A stretch of DNA of 64,000 nt from Hydrogenophaga sp. PBL-H3 (GCF_010104355.1 NZ_CP044974.1:40809-104808); one strand, 5' to 3'; shown: positions 51,354 to 60,401, numbered from the stretch's first letter. Numbers and translations: made by a program. The notes: generated by a model not told the origin, from the letters alone.

Positions 51354-52073
51354 TTACGGCGTGCCGAACGTGATCGGCGTTGCCTGAATGCCCTTGCGGG
51401 CCGCCCAGGTGCGGGCCTGCAATTCACGCTGCTGCTGCTGCTGAATCTTGTCCTCGGCCTGGGCCACCATCGCGTAAAGCTGGAGCTTCGTTTGCTCGTT
51501 CTGGATCATTGCCTGTTCGGCGGCGATCCGGCCTTGCAGCTCGGCGATGGCCTTCGGGTCGGGCGTGTCGTTGATCTTCGCCATGAGGCTGTCAATCTGG
51601 TTGAGCCGCGACTTCGCCTTGTCGTAGGCATCCAGGGCGAAAGCCTGATCCTGGGCCGACTTCACGGCCCGCGCCTCGCACAGCTTCTTCTGGTCGCTGA
51701 CCGTGATGTGCGCGCACGAGTCGAAAATCTTCGACTGCGAGTAGATCGAGGCCGCCCGGCCGCTCAGGCCGGCATAGCCGCCCGTTTTCACCGAGTCATA
51801 GACGCCTTGCCAGTCACTCGGCAGGTAATCGCGCAGCGCCGGGTTGTTCAGGATATTGCCCAGGCCGCGAGAGCCAGTCAGGGACTGGTACTGCTGTTTC
51901 ATCTGGTCGATTTGGCTAACCATTTGGTCATATTGCATCTTCCACTTCGCCATCGTCTCGATTTGTTGCTGGATGCTGTTGGCGATGGAAGCGCCATCCG
52001 TTACCGGGATTTGCGCGCTGGCCGCGCCCGCCATCGTGATGGCGAGCGCAGCGACAAGAGCCTTCATCTTCAT
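51354..52073 (-). CDS. virB5: VirB5 minor pilin
   Basis: 239 residues from ATG 52073 with signal peptide MKMKALVAALAITMAGAASA. Mostly helical periplasmic protein (IANSIQQQIETMAKWKMQYDQMV, LMAKINDTPDPKAIAELQGRI), typical of VirB5/TraC pilus-tip proteins, with two Cys (SCAHI, LCEARA). It starts 5 bp before the virB4 stop region. Confidence 0.92.
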   Translation of the reverse strand: MKMKALVAALAITMAGAASAQIPVTDGASIANSIQQQIETMAKWKMQYDQMVSQIDQMKQQYQSLTGSRGLGNILNNPALRDYLPSDWQGVYDSVKTGGYAGLSGRAASIYSQSKIFDSCAHITVSDQKKLCEARAVKSAQDQAFALDAYDKAKSRLNQIDSLMAKINDTPDPKAIAELQGRIAAEQAMIQNEQTKLQLYAMVAQAEDKIQQQQQRELQARTWAARKGIQATPITFGTP

Positions 52074-52077
52074 GATT

Positions 52078-54612
52078 TCACCTTTCTTGCTGCTTAGAGG
52101 ACGCCACCCGTGCCTTGCGGCGCTGGTGGAACACGGGAACCCACACTTCCGGGTCATCGCCGACTTCGGCGAGAATTTCATCGAGCAGTTCGACGTTATC
52201 GGAGCTGCCCGACAAAATGGCGAGTTCATCGCCGAAGCTAATTACCGTGTTCCCGTCAGCGTCCTTAACGTCGCTCAGATCGAAGCGGCCGATCATCGAC
52301 TGATGGCCTTGCTTCACCAGGAACATGCGGCTTTCTTCACCCATCGTCTTGATGATTTCAAACTCCGAGGGCGTGCATTTGAAGCCCTCGGTGTATTCGG
52401 TGAAGTCCGCCTTCGGGTTAGGCAGGTAGATTTCCGTCGCCACCTGTTGCACCAGGGACGCGGCAATCTTCGACTTCAACATGCTGCTAGGCATTTGCGT
52501 AGCGAACACGCCGAGGCCGTTTTGCTTGCGAATGGTCAATTGCTTGTCGCCCGCGAAGTCCGCGAACGCCTCGGCATCGACCCACTTCCAAGCCTCGTCC
52601 ATGAAATAGACGAAGCGGCGGCCGTCGATGACCGAATCCATGCGATGCAGCAGGTACATGGAAATCGGCGTCCGCACGTCGTTGTTGTCCAGGAAGTGCG
52701 TGCCGTCGAAGCCATAGTTCGCGTGCGTGGTGAAGTCGATGAGGTCGGTCGCGTTGTCCAGCACCCACCAGAACGGGCCACGCTTGCCGTGGCCGTCATC
52801 GACGCACCACCGCGCGAGGCGCTTCGCCACGCTGTTTTCGCGGTCTTCCTTGTCGGTGCCCTCGGTGATGTTCTGCAACACCACCGACAGCCGGCGAATC
52901 TCCTTCGGCATCTTCATGACGGTTCGCACCGCATGACTGATGCGCGCATCGTCCGCCGTGGTGACGCGCTCGCCACCGGCCGACACCAGGACGCGAATCA
53001 GCTTCTCCAGGAACAGGATGTTCGTCTCGTTGGCTTCCATCTGGAACGGATTGAAGCCGGTCGGCTGGCCGTTCCTGACGGCCAGATACTTGCCGCCGAT
53101 GGCGCGAATCAGCAGCTCCGCGCCGCGATCCTTGTCGAAGAACACCGTCGTGAAGCCGACAGGCGAGCGCGGCTTGTATTTCTGCGACTGGCACAGAAGC
53201 ATGTTCAGCAGCACCGTCTTACCCGCACCGGACTGGCCGATGACGCGGGTATTGCCGAGCACCTTCTTGTCGAAGGCGTCTTCGTCGCCCTTCGAGTAGT
53301 GGAAGTTGAAATACAGCGGCTGGCCCGAAGGCGTCTTGAACAGCGTCACGGCCTGCCCCCACGGGTTGCCGTCGCGCTTGCCCGCGCGGAAGTTGTGGAA
53401 GCTGCACAGGCCCGCAAAGTTCTTGCTGGTCAGGCCGGCCACGCGCGGCCGGTACGACCAATTGCAAGGCAATTGCGCGTAGAAAGCCGAGTCGGTCGCC
53501 GTGGCGATCAAGGCGGACAGAAAACCCCTGTCCTGAATGATCGTCATGGCCGACGTGGTGTTGCGGCGCACCTTCTCGACCGTCTCGCCGAAGACCAGCA
53601 GCGAGTAGTGGTACTCGCCCATGACGAACTGACCTTGAATCAGCTCGTCAATGGCCTGCGTCATTTCCGCGATTTGCGTCGCGCTGCCGTCCTCGGCGTT
53701 CATCAACTGGCGTTGCTGCCGCTCCAGAAAGTCCTTGCCGTCGCGCTTGCTCATGAAGCTGAACGACTGCGTGATGACGTACTCGTAATCCTCGTACAGC
53801 AGACCGTTCAAGATGCCCGGCTCGGTGTGCGCCGAGTAGTCCTTGAAGTCGATGCCCATCGCGTAGCGCGTCTTCGTCGGCGAGCGGATTTCGATAGTCT
53901 CCGCGCCCACGAACACCCAGGCCGTGCCCAGGTAAGCGTTCAGCGGCCCGGCCGGCACGCGCACCTTCTGCCACTCGCCGGACACCAGGAAGTTCAAGAA
54001 CTCCAGCGCCTGCGAGCACACGATGCCGTTCTCGTCCTCATAGGTGCGCAGTTCCTCGATGCCGGTTTTCTCGTCGGTGCCGTAGCGGCGCATGCTGGCC
54101 TCGACCTGATAGGCGATGTCGTCCAGCTTGCGGATGGCCGCCTTCTGATCCTTGAGGATTTCATCGACGGTGCGCCGCGCCGACTTCGCCATCGCCTTGC
54201 CGATCCGCGAGGGATTCGGCCGGTAGATGACCGTCAGATACAGCTCGTTCGCCATCATGCGATAGCCCACGAAGCTGTCGTAATACTTGCGATCCAGCTC
54301 GCGGCAAAAGTCGTTGTCGTACACGCCCTTGAGCCTGTCCGACGTGCGGCGGCGGACGTTGTGCGTCCACAGCGCCACGTTGCTGGTAGCGATGGAGCGC
54401 AGCAGCGTGTTGAGCTGTTCCTTGCGCCGCAGAATCTCGTCCGGCTCTGCCGTCTCGAAGCTGATGCCGGCCACGCGCCACACGCGCAGGAAATCGCCCT
54501 GCGTCGTGACGATGGTGTTCGGCGACACATGGCTGCTGTAAGGAATGAAGGGCGCAACCGCCCTTTCATTGTTCACTTGGTCGAAGTATTTAGGTTTTGG
54601 CAGGGCAGACAT
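52078..54612 (-). CDS. virB4: VirB4 T4SS ATPase
   Basis: 844 residues. CagE/TrbE/VirB4 N-terminal domain (~residues 180-400), then Walker A RVIGQSGAGKTVLLNML (~453-469) and Walker B RRFVYFMDEAWKW. It powers pilus biogenesis and substrate transfer. The final ~40 residues end in a basic tail (HQRRKARVASSKQQER). 9 bp separate it from virB3. Confidence 0.96.
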   Translation of the reverse strand: MSALPKPKYFDQVNNERAVAPFIPYSSHVSPNTIVTTQGDFLRVWRVAGISFETAEPDEILRRKEQLNTLLRSIATSNVALWTHNVRRRTSDRLKGVYDNDFCRELDRKYYDSFVGYRMMANELYLTVIYRPNPSRIGKAMAKSARRTVDEILKDQKAAIRKLDDIAYQVEASMRRYGTDEKTGIEELRTYEDENGIVCSQALEFLNFLVSGEWQKVRVPAGPLNAYLGTAWVFVGAETIEIRSPTKTRYAMGIDFKDYSAHTEPGILNGLLYEDYEYVITQSFSFMSKRDGKDFLERQQRQLMNAEDGSATQIAEMTQAIDELIQGQFVMGEYHYSLLVFGETVEKVRRNTTSAMTIIQDRGFLSALIATATDSAFYAQLPCNWSYRPRVAGLTSKNFAGLCSFHNFRAGKRDGNPWGQAVTLFKTPSGQPLYFNFHYSKGDEDAFDKKVLGNTRVIGQSGAGKTVLLNMLLCQSQKYKPRSPVGFTTVFFDKDRGAELLIRAIGGKYLAVRNGQPTGFNPFQMEANETNILFLEKLIRVLVSAGGERVTTADDARISHAVRTVMKMPKEIRRLSVVLQNITEGTDKEDRENSVAKRLARWCVDDGHGKRGPFWWVLDNATDLIDFTTHANYGFDGTHFLDNNDVRTPISMYLLHRMDSVIDGRRFVYFMDEAWKWVDAEAFADFAGDKQLTIRKQNGLGVFATQMPSSMLKSKIAASLVQQVATEIYLPNPKADFTEYTEGFKCTPSEFEIIKTMGEESRMFLVKQGHQSMIGRFDLSDVKDADGNTVISFGDELAILSGSSDNVELLDEILAEVGDDPEVWVPVFHQRRKARVASSKQQER

Positions 54613-54621
54613 AAGTCCCTC

Positions 54622-54945
54622 TCACTTGCGTTTCGTGAAGGCAATCGGGCTGTAGGCCGATGCCTTCCAGAAGCGCCCGTTCTTGTTGCGGTTGATGACC
54701 CGGAACACGAATTTCAGGCCCAAGAGCCTGAATTGTTGATCGTCCGATTTGGCGATGATCCGCATCGTTATCACGATGGGAATCAGCGTGAAGGCGAACA
54801 GGATCGTCGTCCACACGCTGATGAGAACCACCACCCCGCCGACCACTGCGAGCGGCACCAACGGGACGCCGAACAGCATGGCCGGCCGGGTGCAACCCTT
54901 GAACAGCGGATCGCGCGGATCGAAGTCATCCATTGGTGCCGACAT
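54622..54945 (-). CDS. virB3: VirB3 T4SS protein
   Basis: 107 residues (MSAPMDDFDPRDPLFKGCTR). One long hydrophobic hairpin (MLFGVPLVPLAVVGGVVVLI and TILFAFTLIPIVITMRII). Small inner-membrane partner of VirB4. DPLFKGCTRP is typical of VirB3. Confidence 0.93.
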   Translation of the reverse strand: MSAPMDDFDPRDPLFKGCTRPAMLFGVPLVPLAVVGGVVVLISVWTTILFAFTLIPIVITMRIIAKSDDQQFRLLGLKFVFRVINRNKNGRFWKASAYSPIAFTKRK

Positions 54946-54960
54946 CGCGTGACCTCCCGC

Positions 54961-55266
54961 TTAGGACAGGAGGTAGCGGGCCAGCTCGGCCGCGCCGCCG
55001 ATGAGCAGACCACCGGCCAGAATCTTGCCGACCTCGGCGATGTCGGCATGCTTGAACAGGAACTTGTAGCCCGCCCACATGATGGCGATGGTCACGGTCG
55101 TGATGGACACGCCGCGCAGCACGGCCAGCACGTTGTCCATGAAGGTGTTCACCTTGTCCAGCCCGCCAGTCTGCGCGAGCGCCGGCTCGGCCGCGAACAG
55201 CGCGGCCATCACCAGGAAGCCGAGCATCACGGCCATGCGGTTGTTGGAAGTGGTAGCAGTCGTCAT
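54961..55266 (-). CDS. virB2: VirB2 major pilin
   Basis: 101 residues from ATG 55266. Signal region ending ALFAAEPALAQTGG, then two hydrophobic helices (VLRGVSITTVTIAIMWAGYKFLF and VGKILAGGLLIGGAAELARYLL). Processed VirB2 builds the conjugative pilus. First gene of the virB2-3-4-5-eexN-6 unit; the operator at 55401-55421 lies ~135 bp upstream. Confidence 0.92.
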   Translation of the reverse strand: MTTATTSNNRMAVMLGFLVMAALFAAEPALAQTGGLDKVNTFMDNVLAVLRGVSITTVTIAIMWAGYKFLFKHADIAEVGKILAGGLLIGGAAELARYLLS

Positions 55267-55400
55267 TTCATTTGCTCCTGAAGTGAAAGAAAAAGGTAGC
55301 CGGTAGGCCGGCCGGCAAGCCGGTTGAAAAGCGTCCAATCTAGTTCATGCTGCAATGTTCTCCCCGTTATCCGTGCCTGCCGGATTATACAACAGGCCGC

Positions 55401-55421
55401 GCCAAAATAGTATATTTTGGC
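55401..55421. promoter_or_regulatory. 21-bp palindromic operator (site 3, perfect)
   Basis: GCCAAAATA-GTA-TATTTTGGC: 9-bp perfect arms (10 if the flanking C and G are counted) around a 3-bp centre, the best match of the set. It lies between the topoisomerase stop and virB2, so it is placed to control the main virB operon. Confidence 0.75.
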
Positions 55422-55431
55422 GAGCGTTTTT

Positions 55432-57789
55432 CTACTTTTTTGGCGTCTTGAGAACAAGCCGCGTAGGTGCCGCCGCGCGCTTCACCGTCGCCTTGGCTGC
55501 GGGCTTTGCGCCCTTCGCCTGCTTCGGTACAGGCTTGCCGGCCTGATCGTCCATGATGACCTTGCAGCCGTCTTTGAAGCCGCTGCAACCCCACCAGTAG
55601 CCGTACTGGCCCTTGCGGCGATACATCGGCTTGCCGCAGGACGGGCAAGGGGCCGTCTTGATCGCCACCGGCTGGCCCTTCTCGTCGTCCAGGAAGGTCT
55701 TGCACTCATCGTTCGTGCAGAACCACGCGAACGCGCCCTTGATGGGCTTGCCGCTTTCCTTGTCCTTCTTCTGGAAGCGCCGCAGCGGCGAGCTGCATTT
55801 CGGGCACGGGTGAACCTTCGGTTCCACCGGCCGCCCCTTGTCGTCGTCCATGAACGTCTTGCAGTCGTCGGTCGGGCAGAACCACCCCAGGCCGCCCGCC
55901 TTCTTCTTGTACCGCCGCAGGGGCGTGGAGCACTTCGGGCACGGGTGTTCCTTGCGTTCCACCGGCTTGCCGTCCACGTCGTCCAGGAAGGTCTTGCACT
56001 CGTCGTTCGTGCAGTACCAGATCGGCAGCTTGCCGGGCTTCTGGTACTTGCGCAGCCCGGCGCTGCACTTCGGGCACGCGAAGCGCGGCTTGAAGTCGCC
56101 GCCCTGGGCGATGGCGTCCAGCTCGGCCTTCAACTGATCGTAGGCCGGGGCCACCACGTCCAGGTACTCGCGCTCGCCTTCGGCGATGCGGTCGAGCTGC
56201 GATTCCAGCTCGCGCGTGAAAGCCAGCTCCATGAACTCGAAGCCGGCCTTCACCAGATGTTCCACCAGGATGGTGCCTGTCTCGGTCGGCACCAGATAAC
56301 GCTTGTCTTCGACAAGGTAGCCGCGCGCCATGATGTTGCCCATGATCGCGGGATAGGTCGCCGGGCGGCCGATGCCTTCGTCTTCCAGCTTCTTGATGAG
56401 ACTCGCTTTCGTGAAGCGCGGCGGTGCCTTCGTCACCTTGCGCAGCAGCTCGCCGCTGTCGGCCTGCTTCGCGCTGCCGACATCGAGCACCGGCACCTTG
56501 CCGGCGCTGTCCTCGGCCTCGTCGTCCGTCTTGTCTTCCACCGCGTCCTTCGCCGTCAGCACTCGCCATCCCTGTTCAATCAGGGTACGGCCCTTGGCCT
56601 TGAACTGGAACGGCTTCGCGCCATCGGTCGCTTCCAAGGTGACGCTGTTCACCTTGTAGCGGGCATCGGCCAGTTGCGAGGCAACCGTCCGCTTCCAGAT
56701 GAGCGCATAGAGCTTGCGCTGATGCTCGTCCTCGCCGGCTTCCAGCACGTCGATATGGGCCGGCCTGATGGCCTCGTGCGCCTCTTGCGCGCCCGCCTTC
56801 GTCTTGAACTTGCGCGGCGCGTCCGGCAGCTTCCAGCCCTGCCCTTCGGCGTAGGCGCGCACCTCGGCGATGGCCTCGTCGCTGATGTTCACGCTGTCGG
56901 TGCGGATGTAGGTGATCGCGCCTTGCTCGAACAGCTTTTGCGCATCCTTCGCCGTCAGCTCGGGATCGCGCTTTAGCGTGACGCTCGCGGCTTGCAGCAT
57001 GAGCGAGGTCGAGAAGCACGACGGCGGCGCTTCGCGCGCCGTGTCGGTGCCGGAGTCCAGCACCTTGAACTGGCGGCAGCCTGCGGCCTGCTTCGCCAGG
57101 GCTTCATCGAGGACATAGGGCACGTCCTCGGTGATGAATGGCTTCGTGTCCCACTCCGCTTTCCACACGCCGCCGTCGAACTTCACCACCGCGCCGAAGT
57201 GGTTCGTCTTCTTGAACGCCACGATGCGGCGCTCCAGGTCAACGACCAGTCGCACGGCCACGCTTTGCACGCGGCCGGCCGACAGGTTTTGCCCGAGCAT
57301 GTTCGACAGCAGCGGCGACACCAGATAGCCGACGATGCGATCCAGTGCCCGCCGCGCTTCCTGGGCCTGCACAAGATCGGCGTCGATCTTGCGCGCCTGC
57401 GACAGTGCCGCCCGAATCGCCTTCTCGGTGATTTCATCGAACGTCACCCGTTCGTAGTCGCCTTCGTCCAGGCCGAGAGCGTCTTTCAGGTGCCACGCGA
57501 TGGCTTCGCCCTCGCGGTCGGGATCGGTCGCCAGAAAGATCATGTCCGCCCTGCCGGACAGGGCGCGGATGCGGGCGACTCGTTCCTCGCCGCCTGGGAA
57601 CGTCCGGCCCTGTACCTGGGCCGGAGGGATGTATTCGTACTGCAAGGCGAAGTCGGGCGCTTCCAGGCCGATGTCGTGCTTCGGCAGGTCGCGGACATGG
57701 CCCACGCTGGCGACGACTTTCCAGCCGTCGCCGAGGATGGATTCGATCTTCTTCACCTTGTTGGGGCTTTCCACGACCATGAGCTTCAT
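55432..57789 (-). CDS. type IA DNA topoisomerase
   Basis: 785 residues. N-terminal TOPRIM domain (MKLMVVESPNKVKKIESILG, LATDPDREGEAIAWHLK with the acidic triad), central type IA domain with the active Tyr in ITYIRTDSVNIS (~residue 293), and four C-terminal zinc-ribbon repeats (e.g. CPKCSAGLRKYQKPGKLP...CTNDEC, CPKCSTPLRRYKKKAGG). Topoisomerases of this class (TraE in IncP-1) accompany plasmid transfer regions. It may relax or decatenate plasmid DNA during conjugative replication. Flanked by virB1 and virB2 in the same orientation. Confidence 0.94.
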   Translation of the reverse strand: MKLMVVESPNKVKKIESILGDGWKVVASVGHVRDLPKHDIGLEAPDFALQYEYIPPAQVQGRTFPGGEERVARIRALSGRADMIFLATDPDREGEAIAWHLKDALGLDEGDYERVTFDEITEKAIRAALSQARKIDADLVQAQEARRALDRIVGYLVSPLLSNMLGQNLSAGRVQSVAVRLVVDLERRIVAFKKTNHFGAVVKFDGGVWKAEWDTKPFITEDVPYVLDEALAKQAAGCRQFKVLDSGTDTAREAPPSCFSTSLMLQAASVTLKRDPELTAKDAQKLFEQGAITYIRTDSVNISDEAIAEVRAYAEGQGWKLPDAPRKFKTKAGAQEAHEAIRPAHIDVLEAGEDEHQRKLYALIWKRTVASQLADARYKVNSVTLEATDGAKPFQFKAKGRTLIEQGWRVLTAKDAVEDKTDDEAEDSAGKVPVLDVGSAKQADSGELLRKVTKAPPRFTKASLIKKLEDEGIGRPATYPAIMGNIMARGYLVEDKRYLVPTETGTILVEHLVKAGFEFMELAFTRELESQLDRIAEGEREYLDVVAPAYDQLKAELDAIAQGGDFKPRFACPKCSAGLRKYQKPGKLPIWYCTNDECKTFLDDVDGKPVERKEHPCPKCSTPLRRYKKKAGGLGWFCPTDDCKTFMDDDKGRPVEPKVHPCPKCSSPLRRFQKKDKESGKPIKGAFAWFCTNDECKTFLDDEKGQPVAIKTAPCPSCGKPMYRRKGQYGYWWGCSGFKDGCKVIMDDQAGKPVPKQAKGAKPAAKATVKRAAAPTRLVLKTPKK

Positions 57790-57800
57790 CGTGTACCCCC

Positions 57801-58565
57801 TCAGAAGACGATGGCCGAGCGCGCCGGCTGCGCCGGTTGCTCGCCCTGGCTGGCCTTCGCGTCATCCTTGGCGACAGTCAGATCCGCCGCGGCGGATGCG
57901 CCTGTCACCACGGGCTTGAGCTGCGCGGGCGCTTCGCTCGCCCGGCGCAGCAGCACCGGGGCATGATCGGCAGGCGGCCCATCGCTCGCGCCCTGGGCCG
58001 TCACCTTGACCGGCCCGGAGCCGGCCGCCGTCACGCGCTGCGGGCGTGCTGCACCCGGCGCGATCGACGGAACGACCGGGATCGGCTTTGCCTCGACGTT
58101 GGCTTGCGCCAAGACCTTTTGCACATACGACGGCTCGCCGGCCTTGTCAGGCCGGAAGCCGCGCGTGAAGTTGCCCGAGTAGTAGCAGGAGAAGGCCGAG
58201 TGCAGCGCCCGTTGCCGGTCGCCCTCGGTGCGGGGCAAAGCCCGCGTGTAGCAGTCTTCGAGAATCTTCGAGCCGACGCGGATGTTCGCGCACGGCTCGA
58301 AGGCTTCTTCGTAGGTTAGGGAGTATTTCGGCAGGTTGTAGCGGTTGACCTGGGCAACCCCTACCGAGAAGTTCCAGCCAGCGGCTTCAAGAGCCTTGGC
58401 CGTCGCAACAGCTTCCGCTTGCGACTTGGGTTGACGTTGGAGCCTTCCGCCCACCACGCCGATGGCGTAGGGGTTGAAGCTCGATTCGACTTGCACGACG
58501 GCCGCCATCGTCTGCGGGGCCACCGTAGGGGCGCATTGCTGCGCCAAGACCATGAAATCCAGCAT
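57801..58565 (-). CDS. virB1: VirB1 lytic transglycosylase
   Basis: 254 residues from ATG 58565 (MLDFMVLAQQCAPTVAPQTM). SLT domain with catalytic Glu in AVVQVESSFNPYAIGVV, then NFSVGVAQVNRYNLPKY and YYSGNFTRGF. It locally opens peptidoglycan for the T4SS. The C-terminal ~90 residues are low-complexity; they include one 42-bp palindromic element in frame (57869-57910), encoding VVTGASAAADLTVAK. No signal peptide is obvious, as the first helix is short. Confidence 0.92.
   Translation of the reverse strand: MLDFMVLAQQCAPTVAPQTMAAVVQVESSFNPYAIGVVGGRLQRQPKSQAEAVATAKALEAAGWNFSVGVAQVNRYNLPKYSLTYEEAFEPCANIRVGSKILEDCYTRALPRTEGDRQRALHSAFSCYYSGNFTRGFRPDKAGEPSYVQKVLAQANVEAKPIPVVPSIAPGAARPQRVTAAGSGPVKVTAQGASDGPPADHAPVLLRRASEAPAQLKPVVTGASAAADLTVAKDDAKASQGEQPAQPARSAIVF
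57869..57910. repeat. 42-bp palindromic element inside virB1
   Basis: Ends TGGCGAC and GTCACCA, with a 16-bp perfect palindrome (ATCCGCCGCGGCGGAT) in the centre. As 42 is a multiple of three it adds 14 codons without shifting the frame. Confidence 0.85.
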
Positions 58566-58596
58566 GTAACCGACTCCCTTTAGCGAGGAAACGGCT

Positions 58597-58617
58597 ACCA
58601 ATATACCATATTTTGGT
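58597..58617. promoter_or_regulatory. 21-bp palindromic operator (site 4)
   Basis: ACCAATATACCATATTTTGGT-type palindrome located ~32 bp upstream of virB1, at the 3' edge of the upstream gene. Placed to control virB1 and the topoisomerase. Confidence 0.7.
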
Positions 58618-59018
58618 CAGTGTTCACCCCCTTTTTTGGTCTTGCGCGCGGTGCGTGCCGGCTTCGCCTTCGAGCTTTGCGCCGGCTTGGCCGACTTCGG
58701 TCGCGGCGGCAGTTCCTGGTTGCGAAACAGCTCGAAGCTATCGGTCGGATAAGCCTCGCGCAGATGATCGTTCATACGTTTCAAGTCCTTGAAAACCTTC
58801 GGCATGTTCCGGTCGCGTCGGGTTGTCAAATACCACTCTTTTCCCTCAGCCCACTTCAAGAGAACGACGACATAGAAGCCCACTGGCGTTTCCATCACCT
58901 TGAGCTTGTCAAGGGTTTTTTGAAGTACGGCCAGCTCTAGATCGCCCTCCAGAATGCTGTTCTCGGGACTACATGGAGGAAGTTTCATGCTCGTCCTGTT
59001 TTCGTTCGGGTCGGTCAT
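58617..59018 (-). CDS. unrecognised transfer-region protein, 133 aa
   Basis: From ATG 59018 (MTDPNENRTSMKLPPCSPEN). Central segment FYVVVLLKWAEGKEWYLTTRRD, NMPKVFKDLKRMNDHLREAYP, with a Lys/Ala/Arg-rich basic tail (AKPAQSSKAKPARTARKTKK) that could bind nucleic acid. No known domain recognised. It is preceded by a 21-bp operator at 59044-59064 and followed by another, so it could be the regulator of these sites, but this is inference. A longer start at 59048 would overlap the operator. Confidence 0.7.
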   Translation of the reverse strand: MTDPNENRTSMKLPPCSPENSILEGDLELAVLQKTLDKLKVMETPVGFYVVVLLKWAEGKEWYLTTRRDRNMPKVFKDLKRMNDHLREAYPTDSFELFRNQELPPRPKSAKPAQSSKAKPARTARKTKKGGEH

Positions 59019-59043
59019 AGTCAAAAACGACTCACATTGTATC

Positions 59044-59064
59044 GCCAAAACACTATATTTTGGT
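59044..59064. promoter_or_regulatory. 21-bp palindromic operator (site 5)
   Basis: GCCAAAACACTATATTTTGGT-type site 26 bp upstream of the 133-aa gene. Strong match in both arms (CCAAAA / TTTTGG). Confidence 0.72.
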
Positions 59065-59944
59065 AGTGGTTTCGGCTAATTACGGCTTAAAAAATGCTCC
59101 CTGCCCATGCTCGCCCGGCTACGCCGGGACGGGCTTTCGTGCTCCGCATCGAGCCTGCGGCCACGGCCTTGTCTCGCCCCATTCGGGCGTCAATCCCTCT
59201 CGGCAGCGCCTCCGGCGCTGGACGGCCCAACTGGTGACAACTGGCATCACCAGGTGAGCGTCCACAGTCGCCAAATTGTAGCAAGTTGGCGACAGTTTGA
59301 GTAGCAAAGACCCGTTCGCGTCACCAATCATTGCCTGCCTTTACATGGGGATAAACCCCCGTTCGGCCGGCTGCGCCGACATGGTGCCGCGCCCTGGCGT
59401 CGAAGACGCCCTTTCCCCCACCCTGCCCAGGGCAGGAAGGGGGCGGTGTGTAGGCCCGCGCAGCGGGCAACCAGTCCATGCACACCGCGACACGTCGCCG
59501 TGCTGCACACAAGCCCGCAGACTGCCGCCACGTCGGCAGACTGCACACAGCCGGGCCGGCTGGTTCATGCACGCTGCCCCCGCCGCTGGCGGTGGAGAAA
59601 GGCGGCTTTGCCGCTACGCAGCCGGCGCGGCCGTCTGGTTGTGCCGCCTGCGTCGGCCGTAGGGCGCTCGCGTTCCGCGCCCGCCCTTGGTGGCATGTCG
59701 TCATCGTCCGGTGGCGTTGCTCCACTGCGCACCTTTCGCCTGCCCTAGACGGTAGTCCAGCCATGCCGTCGCTCCAAGGGCCGGGCAAGCCCTGAAATCC
59801 TCACCCGTTCGCACTCGCTGCGCTCGCTTGCGCTGCGGCTTCCGGTTTCTCCCTTTCCGCGCCGTCCTGTCCGGCCCACCTACGGGCAATCACGGCGAAA
59901 GGCACTCAGCGGAGCAAGGTTCAACACCACAGGAGAAATGCGAC
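59065..59944. other. 880-bp divergent intergenic region
   Basis: Separates the minus-strand transfer genes from the plus-strand small-gene cluster. It holds two palindromic elements (59232-59273, 42 bp; 59287-59326, 40 bp), many GC-rich hairpins (e.g. CCGGCTACGCCGG near 59117), and three TGCACAC words at 59479, 59504 and 59542. No convincing gene. Its position makes it a candidate for oriT or another cis-acting site. Confidence 0.55.
59232..59326. repeat. two palindromic elements (42 and 40 bp)
   Basis: 59232-59273 starts TGGTGAC and ends GTCGCCA; 59287-59326 starts TGGCGAC and ends GTCACCA and is the only 40-bp member. Both are AT-richer inside than other members. Confidence 0.78.
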
Positions 59945-60373
59945 ATGACTCACCAACAAGTTCAGTTTGAAAAGCCGGCTCAAGCATCTAGCAGAGCAGA
60001 GGTTGAACAGCAGAAAACCGTCCTGTTTCACATCGAAGTCGTGAACACGAAGACGGGCCGCCGCGAGCGTCAAACAGCCTACCCGATGACCGAGAAGGAA
60101 TGCAGCGTGATGGTCAGCAAGATGACCGCCTACCCCTGGCGCACCGTCGAGCTGGTGCCAGCCGAAGCGCCGACCTTCGAGGGCGAGCAGCGCGAAGCCG
60201 CATTCAAGACCGTTTGGCGCGACACGCATCGGGACTACCGGGGCCGGCTGGCCGACGGCTCGCTGTCGCTGATGAGCTGGGCGAAGTTCGGCGGCGGACT
60301 GGTGACGGCCGCGAGCATCACCGACGCCGAGCTGGCCGAGCGACTGGACGACGCGAAGCGCCGCGCACGCTGA
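59945..60373 (+). CDS. hypothetical protein, 142 aa
   Basis: From ATG 59945 with an AGGAG ribosome site (59931-59935). MTHQQVQFEKPAQASSRAEV, then TVLFHIEVVNTKTGRRERQTAYPMTEKECSVMVSKMTAYPWRTVELVP, a small mixed alpha/beta domain. No family recognised. First of a tight run of small plus-strand genes. Confidence 0.75.
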   Translation: MTHQQVQFEKPAQASSRAEVEQQKTVLFHIEVVNTKTGRRERQTAYPMTEKECSVMVSKMTAYPWRTVELVPAEAPTFEGEQREAAFKTVWRDTHRDYRGRLADGSLSLMSWAKFGGGLVTAASITDAELAERLDDAKRRAR

Positions 60374-60401
60374 TTTTGTATTGCACTGGAGAGCCAACAC
60401 C

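Noticed and set aside
49544..51373. A 609-codon plus-strand open frame
   Set aside because: Antisense to virB7, virB6 and eexN, crossing a clear terminator and an operator.
51844..55281. A 1,145-codon plus-strand open frame
   Set aside because: It lies wholly antisense to virB5, virB4, virB3 and virB2 and has no recognisable domain; long antisense frames are expected in GC-rich coding DNA.
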